NCBI GenBank assembly: GCA_905193225.1
Contig: CAJJNV010000034.1
Coordinates: 1-11,858 of the forward strand
DNA from: an uncultured Oscillospiraceae bacterium
GTDB lineage: Bacteria; Bacillota; Clostridia; Oscillospirales; Acutalibacteraceae
Reading direction: 5' to 3'
DNA length: 11,858 nt
Shown here one piece after another: positions 5,978 to 11,858 of the stretch. The stretch's first letter is position 1. Each line of letters starts with the position of its first letter. A program made the translations under genes and the position numbers. Under the pieces are notes generated by a model that saw only the letters and a list, made by a program, of their open reading frames with translations, did no database searches and was not told the origin of the DNA.

Positions 5978-6028
5978 AAAAACTTCCCCGCAAAGCATCA
6001 GCCCTACGGGGAAGGAAGAAGTTTATTC
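5978..6028 (-). terminator. Intrinsic terminator of the GH36-type gene
   Basis: On the minus strand, CTTCCCCGTA pairs with TGCGGGGAAG (arms end at plus 6014 and 5983), with further inner pairs closing on a TGAT loop, and is followed by TTTTT. A U-G pair that would be a mismatch on the plus strand supports the minus strand. A GAATAAAC motif (plus 6021-6028) precedes the stem. It starts about 85 bases after the stop codon at 6114. The sequence closely resembles the terminator at 11804-11855. Confidence 0.9.
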
Positions 6029-6113
6029 TGCTTTGAAAGCCGCCTGCCCGTTTCTGTATTTCAAAAAACATCTGCATCGGCTTAAATGATGACGTTTTTC
6101 TAACGCCGATCAC

Positions 6114-9100
6114 TTACGCAATGGGCAGCTTGTCGCGGAGCTTAACCGCATACTGCAGAATGGCCAGTGCGTCGGAGGTATTAACCTCCTTATCGAGGTT
6201 AACATCGGCAGCCTTAAATGCCTTTTCGTCCAGCTGTCTCGATCCTACATATGCCTGAAGTGCCCACAGTGCGTCGGTTGCTTCAACCGTTCCGTTTGCG
6301 TCGACGTCGCCGTAAACGATGTTGGTGTTAAAGCCGTCCAGCGCCTCTCTGGCCTGCTTGAGAAGGTCCGCATTGTCAGGTTTAACACCCGATTTTTCGA
6401 CTATCTTCTCAACCAGCTTTATAAGCTCCTCGCGATAAGGTGCGTTCTGCTCGTTAATCCCGCCGATGCTGCCTATGATGTTTTCAACCTCGGCCTTTGA
6501 GCCTGCGCTGCCCTTCTTAAGAGCTGCCTGAGCGTTTTTGAGCTGCTCGGTTGCAGCATTAACAGCCTGTGCCGACTCGCCCTCATTTTCCGAAACAGCC
6601 AGTGCCTTTTCGTAAGTAGCAACAAGATTGAAGCTGGTCTGTGCGTCGTAGCCTGCATCAATAAGGCCTGCGTCGATGAGTGCCTTTGCGCTGTCTATGG
6701 CTGCCCCTAAGGCATCCCTGTCCCCTGCAACGGCGGCTGTACGCTTGATGTAGATAATATCCGAATCACTTCCGCCGCCGTTCTCGTTTTCGGTAAGAGT
6801 GAGAGACACGCCGCTGCTCATAAGCTCGGCGCCGGTGGCCGTAACCTTTCCGCTCTGATCGGCAAAGGTTATCTCGTAGGTGTCGGCGGGATTAAGACCC
6901 TTGAGCCTTATGTTCTGCGTATCGGCCGATCCGCCCGAGCGGCGGAAGACCATTGCGAATCCGCTCTGTTCCTCTTCACTCAGGTACTCGTACGAATACC
7001 ACTGATTGGAGCCCATGGTGTTTTTGGTCAGCTGATAAAGGTCGTCATAGAAATACTTACTGACGCCCTTCCACTCGTCAACACAGTTCTTTGCCACATC
7101 ATAATACCGATCGCTCATAGTGTTAACGTTGTACTGAAGAATAAGTGCCTGGCGATAGGCTGAGCGAAGCACATACTTGTTGGTTTGCGTGGTGTAATTG
7201 GCAACACCGGTATTTGCGCCGGTAAAGGGGAACCAGGAAGCAAGGCCGTAGCTTCCGATCTGCTTTGAGGTAAGATCGTTATAGTTGAAATCGGTGGGAT
7301 GGAGAGCCACTGCACGGCGCATGGTCTCGAGATCGAGACGGTGTCCGCCCGATGCGCATGAGTCAAGGAGCTCCACTTCGTCAAGGGCAAGAAGCACATC
7401 CCAGTATGCATAGTGTCCCATAACGCAGCCGTTTTCGGTCATACCGGTACGATCCGGATGAGCCGCATTTGACGCCGCCCATGTCTCGTCAATATAGTTG
7501 CTGTTGAGATCCTCGCGGTAGATGGAGATTCCGCCCTCTTTTATTATGGTGGACACTCGGTTGCACAGCCAGTCAAAAGCCTCTTTGTTTCCGAGATCCA
7601 GCTGGAACGCGTTTCCTTCAACGCCGTATGCGATCTGACTGCCCGCCTCGCCGTAACCGATAAGCCACTCGGGCTTTACACGGTACTCGGTCTCGGGGGT
7701 GTTGTTATACTGTTTTGTTGTTATGGAAATTCTCTCGGGTTCAAACCACAGCAGTGTCTTAACGTCCTCGTTGTTTGCATAGTCGCTGATAGCCTTGAAT
7801 TTAGAGGGAAAACGATCGGTATCGGGCACCCAGTTACCCACCGGGAATCCGGTCTGATTAGGATCAACCTTGGCATACCAGTCGGCGTCCATCCACCAAA
7901 CATTTATGTCGATCCCGTGCTCAAGATATGTCCTAATGGCGTCGATCTGATTCTGATCGGTAGCCTTGGACATTTCATTGTAAACCGCCGAGGTAACGCC
8001 CGCCACAAATGGGGTGGGCAGATTTCCGTTGTCGTCCTTTTCCATATTGCAATCCATAAACCAGTTTCTCCAGAGGTTTGTGGCACGGTCGGTATCGCGT
8101 CCGTCATAGAGAATTACGGCGGTCAGAGGAGTTCTTGCGGTCTCGCCCGATTTGAGATAGGAATTAAAGGTCTGCTGTCTGCCCGAATATGTGGTCACGC
8201 CGTTCTTATAGTTAAAATCGGCCTGCCATATTCCCGACCAGCTGGTTACCACAAAGGCTCCCTTGTTGCCGTATTCAAAGTTGTAATAGGGGAATGCAGC
8301 CTCGGTCGAACGGCCGTTCTGGGGAGCAAATGTACGGGAATCCCCGTCGTTCAGATAGATGGTCTGCGGAACAAAGGGTGCGAAGGGGCCGCCGTCGCTG
8401 TAATTTGAAAGTATAACGGGATTTTCTCCCTCAAAGGTAAGCTCGGCAGGGCTGATGTCGGACACAATGGGGGAGTTTTCGGTGCCCTTATTTGTGAAGT
8501 AGATTACCCAGTCAAAAGCGGCATAATCGGGATAGTAAACGCAGCGCAGTTCAAACTCCAGTCCGCTCTTGTGTGCAAGAGTGAAGGTGGTGTTTTCGCT
8601 CCTTGTTACGGTGTTCTGCTGCTTATCGGTGGATTTAAGGGTAAAGTCGCTGCTTGAAAAGCCTGCATAGGAATCCTCGCCGATGGTCATTTTGGAGGGA
8701 AAGTTTGCAAGGTTGGTTATGTATTCCTCATAGGTTTTCTTGGCTCTTGCCTTTTCGGCGGCGGTTGCGTGGTTGGTGCCGGCGTTGGTGGTGTCCGGCT
8801 CGGGGGTTACGGCGGTAAGATAGCTGTCATAGCTTCCGCCGAAGGTCAGGGCCATATTGATGAGACCCTTTTGTGCCATGCCGTCGGCATAGTTGTATCC
8901 GTACTGAGAGCCGTTGGCCTTGATTTCGGTAACGCCGTCGGCCACAAAGAGATATTCTCCATCGTCGTATTCCTTGTTAAGAGCAAAGGTATATTTTCCG
9001 CCCGATCCCTTGGTTGCGGTAACGGTGGAAAGTGCCTCGCCCTGAATAGAGCGGTCATAGGAATAGATGAATTTATAGAGGCTGCCGGTTACGGTGTCGG

Positions 9101-11417
9101 CTGCCTTTTCGGGAACTATCGATACCGCGCTGAAGGGCTTGGTGGTTGCAAAACGCACACCCACGCTGCTCTTTGCGTTGATCGTGTAATTTCCGCCTAC
9201 ATTGTTGTCGGAATATAGGTCCTTTTCAATCGATGCATAGTCGGATTTTTTAAGATAAAGGGAGGGGTAAAGCCAGTCGGCGTAGTCGACGACATTTCCG
9301 TCGCCTGCATTGGTTACCCTAAGGGTAAGCTCGGTGGCCGAAGCGGGGATATCACAGCTGATAAAGGAAAATTCGTTGGCTGTAAGAATTCCTGTCTGTG
9401 CCAGCACCCTGTCTCCGCTGAGCACCTGATATATGACGCTTCCGCCCGATGAAACCTGATCAAAATACGCAAAATCATCCAGTCCCACAAGGGAGGTAAA
9501 ATACTCAACCTTGTTGCCGAGAGAGGTAAGATCAACAACCACATCGGCACAGCCGTCGGAACCGTCGTCGGGTTTTATACAAAATCCATCATTGGTCTGA
9601 TGAACCTGAGAACCAATGGTCAGGGTGCTGCAAATGCTCTGGACCCCTGCGCCCTTTGAAAGGAACACTCCGGTATGGCTCTTCCACTCGGCATCCATAA
9701 CCGAGTACTTGCTTTCCTTTGTTATAACAAGCTTTGTGGGGGCGTTCTTTCCGCCTACCGCCTGAAATTCAATGACATTTTTGCCGGGATAAAGATCTTT
9801 GCTCTTGATTTTCATTGCAAAGCTGCCGTCCTCTTTTACCGAAATCAGGCCAAGGGACTTTGAATCAAGTGTGGCCTTAATGACCTTTACACCGTTGGCC
9901 ACGCCCTTTACGTTGATTTCAGCATTGCCTATAACCCGGCTTTGATCGTCGCCGAAGGGATAGCTTATGGCAATTTGGCCTGGACCGACCTCGGTATAGA
10001 GGGTAGGCTCACACCAAGCGCAGGCGCCCCATCCGTAACCTCCGTCGCCCGCCGCAATAACAAGGCTGAGGGTGTCAACGCCGGTAACGTCGGCCGAAAG
10101 GGCGGTGTAGTGTCCCATGGCGATAGGCTCGCTTTCGGCAAGCAGCTTGCCGTCGCCGTAAATGCGGAATATTTCGGTCATTCTCTGATCGTCGACGCTG
10201 ATATGCTTTTCTTTGGTTTTGCCTACCTTAACGGTGAAATAATTAAAATTGTAGTCCGAGAGGTCATATGTAATGGTAGATGGTGTTGTGTTGTTATAGG
10301 GATGGGCGGCGATGCCGTAATTGTATTCGATTCCGCCCACGTTTATCTTGTAGTCGGCCCCGTCTTCATAAGGCATATTTATTTGGGGGCTTTTGGATTC
10401 GGATATTGCCGACTTCCACTTTAAATCGGTAAGACTTACCGAAACACGTTCCTTTATATGAGTGCTTTTATCTGCGTTAAGAGACAGTTTCGGCTGTGCC
10501 CACACGGCATTGTCGCCTGCGTTATCTCCGTTGTTGTAAACGGTGAGGGTTACGAGGTTTGCACCGGTTATGTCGGTCGAAACGTCCACCGCTTTGGTCG
10601 ATCCGGTGACCGTATCGCTTTCGTAAACCTTCTGTCCGTCGGCGTAAACTCTGAACACTGCGCCGTTTGTGTTGTCGGCGTTGTTGAGTCCAACCTTTGC
10701 GGTAAAGGTTTTGGCGTCCATTCCGCTGACATCAAAGTAAAGCTCGGAGACCTGACCTAAATTGTCGGCGCTCTGAGGATGCACCGCAAAGCCCTTGTCA
10801 AAGGTGTCGCTTCCGATTTTTATGTCCTCGTTGATTTTGAGGGGGTTTGCGGCGTCGTTTATCTGCTGCTCGATCCGCATTGCCGTCATGTCCGCATAAC
10901 CGTTATGGGAGAATGGGAAGGTCACGGCCGCATCGCCGAAAACGGCAAGGCCGCTGCCCTCGGCTTTAAGCTCGATGCTCTTTGCCCCGGCAGGAATATC
11001 CGCGGTCAGTTTTTCGGCATTACCCTTTGTAAGCTCGCTTGACGCCGCTATCTCGCTGCCGTCGCAAAGCACCGAAAACTTGGCTTTGTCGGAATCCTGC
11101 GAGGAGCCGTCAAGACCTACAATTGCGGTAAAGCCGGTTGCTCCGATTGTTGAAATGTCAAAGGAAGCCGATCCGCCGCCTTCAAAGGCAACGGCCGAAT
11201 GGTTTTCCTTTGAGCCGTCTATTTGCAGTTTTTCTCCGTCGGCACGCTTGTTGTAAAGCACGCTTGCTTCTGTCTTAAAGGCAGAAAGCGCGGCGGAGGC
11301 CACTGTTTCGTCGTCTGCTTCGGCTACCGAAAAGGCAGGTAAGCTTACCGCCGTTATTCCGATAGCAAGAGCAACAACCATCAGTTTGGATAAAATGTTT
11401 TTACCCTTTGTCTTCAT
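6114..11417 (-). CDS. Secreted GH36-type alpha-galactosidase-like enzyme with NPCBM modules, FIVAR-like region and C-terminal type I dockerin
   Basis: A 1767-residue exported modular hydrolase. Order: signal peptide (1-34, cut near SVAEA); an NPCBM-like domain (about 42-172); NPCBM modules at about 175-315, 325-477 and 570-724, with an Ig-like segment at 478-570; a linker; a GH36/melibiase domain (about 900-1560); a helical FIVAR-like stretch (about 1565-1637); and a dockerin (1702-1767). GH36 motifs are WWMDADW (1174-1180), LWFEPERI near 1223, SIYREDLN with probable nucleophile D1303, DSCASGGHRLDLETMRR around C1354, and HPTDFNY with probable acid/base D1376. The dockerin has two intact calcium loops, DVDANGTVEATD and DVNLDKEVNTSD. 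ATG at 11417 is preferred: GGGAG lies 9 nt upstream. The in-frame ATG at 11426 abuts that site and leaves no spacing. Predicted to cut alpha-galactosides from plant or host glycans while docked on a cohesin scaffold. The substrate is inferred. Confidence 0.9.
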   Translation of the reverse strand: MKTKGKNILSKLMVVALAIGITAVSLPAFSVAEADDETVASAALSAFKTEASVLYNKRADGEKLQIDGSKENHSAVAFEGGGSASFDISTIGATGFTAIVGLDGSSQDSDKAKFSVLCDGSEIAASSELTKGNAEKLTADIPAGAKSIELKAEGSGLAVFGDAAVTFPFSHNGYADMTAMRIEQQINDAANPLKINEDIKIGSDTFDKGFAVHPQSADNLGQVSELYFDVSGMDAKTFTAKVGLNNADNTNGAVFRVYADGQKVYESDTVTGSTKAVDVSTDITGANLVTLTVYNNGDNAGDNAVWAQPKLSLNADKSTHIKERVSVSLTDLKWKSAISESKSPQINMPYEDGADYKINVGGIEYNYGIAAHPYNNTTPSTITYDLSDYNFNYFTVKVGKTKEKHISVDDQRMTEIFRIYGDGKLLAESEPIAMGHYTALSADVTGVDTLSLVIAAGDGGYGWGACAWCEPTLYTEVGPGQIAISYPFGDDQSRVIGNAEINVKGVANGVKVIKATLDSKSLGLISVKEDGSFAMKIKSKDLYPGKNVIEFQAVGGKNAPTKLVITKESKYSVMDAEWKSHTGVFLSKGAGVQSICSTLTIGSQVHQTNDGFCIKPDDGSDGCADVVVDLTSLGNKVEYFTSLVGLDDFAYFDQVSSGGSVIYQVLSGDRVLAQTGILTANEFSFISCDIPASATELTLRVTNAGDGNVVDYADWLYPSLYLKKSDYASIEKDLYSDNNVGGNYTINAKSSVGVRFATTKPFSAVSIVPEKAADTVTGSLYKFIYSYDRSIQGEALSTVTATKGSGGKYTFALNKEYDDGEYLFVADGVTEIKANGSQYGYNYADGMAQKGLINMALTFGGSYDSYLTAVTPEPDTTNAGTNHATAAEKARAKKTYEEYITNLANFPSKMTIGEDSYAGFSSSDFTLKSTDKQQNTVTRSENTTFTLAHKSGLEFELRCVYYPDYAAFDWVIYFTNKGTENSPIVSDISPAELTFEGENPVILSNYSDGGPFAPFVPQTIYLNDGDSRTFAPQNGRSTEAAFPYYNFEYGNKGAFVVTSWSGIWQADFNYKNGVTTYSGRQQTFNSYLKSGETARTPLTAVILYDGRDTDRATNLWRNWFMDCNMEKDDNGNLPTPFVAGVTSAVYNEMSKATDQNQIDAIRTYLEHGIDINVWWMDADWYAKVDPNQTGFPVGNWVPDTDRFPSKFKAISDYANNEDVKTLLWFEPERISITTKQYNNTPETEYRVKPEWLIGYGEAGSQIAYGVEGNAFQLDLGNKEAFDWLCNRVSTIIKEGGISIYREDLNSNYIDETWAASNAAHPDRTGMTENGCVMGHYAYWDVLLALDEVELLDSCASGGHRLDLETMRRAVALHPTDFNYNDLTSKQIGSYGLASWFPFTGANTGVANYTTQTNKYVLRSAYRQALILQYNVNTMSDRYYDVAKNCVDEWKGVSKYFYDDLYQLTKNTMGSNQWYSYEYLSEEEQSGFAMVFRRSGGSADTQNIRLKGLNPADTYEITFADQSGKVTATGAELMSSGVSLTLTENENGGGSDSDIIYIKRTAAVAGDRDALGAAIDSAKALIDAGLIDAGYDAQTSFNLVATYEKALAVSENEGESAQAVNAATEQLKNAQAALKKGSAGSKAEVENIIGSIGGINEQNAPYREELIKLVEKIVEKSGVKPDNADLLKQAREALDGFNTNIVYGDVDANGTVEATDALWALQAYVGSRQLDEKAFKAADVNLDKEVNTSDALAILQYAVKLRDKLPIA

Positions 11418-11511
11418 TTTTACCATCTCCCGAGTAGGAAAATCTCGCGGTTTTAAGCCGTTTGGCCATTATTTCCCGACCGCAGTACACCCGTCGTGCG
11501 CCCTTTGGCAG

Positions 11512-11541
11512 TTTCGGCGAAAAATCCCGTCGTTGCCGAAA
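11512..11541. repeat. Inverted repeat in the GH36 leader
   Basis: TTTCGGC (11512-11518) and GCCGAAA (11535-11541) are a 7-bp perfect inverted repeat with a 16-nt centre, inside the long 5' leader. It could fold in the leader RNA and overlaps the operator-like palindrome next to it. The direct repeat CCCGTCGT occurs at 11490-11497 and within the loop at 11526-11533. Confidence 0.35.
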
Positions 11542-11550
11542 GCGCTTGCT
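11537..11550. promoter_or_regulatory. cre/LacI-family operator-like palindrome in the GH36 leader
   Basis: CGAAAGCGCTTGCT (minus AGCAAGCGCTTTCG) centres on the palindrome AAGCGCTT. It matches most positions of the catabolite-responsive-element consensus TGWAANCGNTNWCA but lacks its outer TG/CA bases. It lies about 85 bases after the predicted start site, where binding of CcpA or another LacI-type repressor could block elongation. Carbon-source control of a glycosidase gene would make sense, but this is inference. Confidence 0.45.
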
Positions 11551-11611
11551 CTCATTCCCAAGCCAACCAAAAAACGCCGTCAACAGGCATTTTAAGGAGC
11601 GTTAGGGCATA

Positions 11612-11626
11612 TGTACCGCGGTTACA
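11612..11626. promoter_or_regulatory. Near-palindrome at the GH36 transcription start
   Basis: TGTACCGCGGTTACA is an almost perfect dyad placed a few bases downstream of the predicted start site near 11630, a common operator position. No regulator can be named. Confidence 0.35.
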
Positions 11627-11636
11627 GCCTCATTTA

Positions 11637-11664
11637 ATAATACATGGATTTTTTAAAAAGTCAA
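11637..11664 (-). promoter_or_regulatory. Probable sigma-A promoter of the GH36-type gene
   Basis: On the minus strand, TTGACT (11659-11664), a 16-bp spacer and TATTAT (11637-11642), preceded by an A/T-rich stretch (about 11665-11715) like an UP element. The start near 11630 gives a leader of about 210 nt before the ATG at 11417, unusually long and containing several dyads. Confidence 0.7.
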
Positions 11665-11803
11665 TGGTTTTTTCAAATAATTTTGTTATTTTTACTCCGG
11701 TGTATTTTTTTGTCTTTTGTTGCGGTTTTAAGGGCTGTTTTTGTAGGATATATCTCTTTCCGGTCCCCGCAAAACCGCCTTTTCGAGAAAAATCCCTCCG
11801 TAT

Positions 11804-11855
11804 AAAAACCTTCCCCGCAAGGTGTTGGCCCTGCGGGGAAGGAATAAGTTTATTC
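11804..11855 (-). terminator. Intrinsic terminator of a minus-strand gene beyond the right edge
   Basis: Minus-strand CCTTCCCCGCA pairs perfectly with TGCGGGGAAGG (plus 11832-11842 with 11809-11819), with three further inner pairs and a CCAACA loop, followed by TTTTT. GAATAAAC (plus 11848-11855) precedes it. It indicates that a minus-strand gene ends just outside the window. Between it and the GH36 promoter (11665-11803) only A/T-rich spacer is seen. Confidence 0.85.
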
Positions 11856-11858
11856 AGC

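Noticed and set aside
5898..6089. Small plus-strand open frame beginning MFHVKHF
   Set aside because: Its start is simply the translated parS palindrome, and the rest runs through a terminator for the opposite strand.
11424..11426. ATG at 11426 as the start of the GH36-type gene
   Set aside because: The GGGAG ribosome binding site directly abuts this codon; the in-frame ATG at 11417 has normal 9-nt spacing and gives a cleaner signal peptide.
1..11858. CRISPR arrays, tRNA or rRNA genes, insertion sequences and phage genes
   Set aside because: No regularly spaced repeats, no tRNA-like cloverleaf, no transposase or phage protein motifs were seen on either strand.

Overview
The window most resembles chromosomal DNA of an anaerobic Firmicute of class Clostridia, probably a gut Ruminococcaceae/Oscillospiraceae-type bacterium. 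The clues are a SipW-type secreted fibre protein, a large dockerin-bearing glycoside hydrolase (a cellulosome-style trait of ruminococci and clostridia), strong sigma-A promoters, GGAGG-type ribosome binding sites and many U-tailed terminators. The species cannot be named. No tRNA, rRNA, CRISPR array, transposase or phage gene is visible.

Layout. The left edge cuts a plus-strand TasA/camelysin-like gene (to 1172), followed by a clear terminator. The gene-free stretch 1173-1631 holds that terminator, a structured repeat (copy 1, about 1280-1497) and the terminator of the converging minus-strand gene. All other genes are on the minus strand. They are a WYL-domain regulator (1632-2639) with hairpins and a -10 box in its leader, and a two-gene operon (5389 down to 2810). 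The operon encodes a membrane nucleotide-sugar 4,6-dehydratase and a monotopic phosphoglycosyl transferase, driven by a perfect-consensus promoter (TTGACA, 17 bp, TATAAT). The last is a 1767-residue secreted GH36-type alpha-galactosidase-like enzyme with carbohydrate-binding modules and a C-terminal dockerin (6114-11417).

The gene-free stretch 5390-6113 carries the operon promoter, a bidirectional terminator-like hairpin, structured repeat copy 2 (about 5672-5886), a perfect parS-type palindrome (5895-5918) and the terminator of the GH36 gene. The gene-free stretch 11427-11858 carries the roughly 200-nt leader and promoter of the GH36 gene, a CcpA/LacI-type operator-like palindrome, and at the very edge the terminator of a minus-strand gene lying outside the window.

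Functionally, the window combines cell-surface and extracellular functions. The TasA-like protein is a predicted surface fibre or adhesin. The dehydratase and transferase would make a modified sugar nucleotide and load it onto undecaprenyl phosphate for a surface glycan. The dockerin enzyme would be exported and docked on a cohesin scaffold to trim galactosylated plant polysaccharides or mucin-type glycans. The genes form separate transcription units and do not make one pathway.

The most interesting non-gene signals are: (i) two diverged copies of an approximately 200-nt element with two covarying base pairs and near-identical helix spacing, a candidate undescribed structured RNA or repeat; (ii) a parS site, suggesting ParB binding and possibly proximity to the replication origin; (iii) three minus-strand terminators sharing an upstream GAATAAAC motif.
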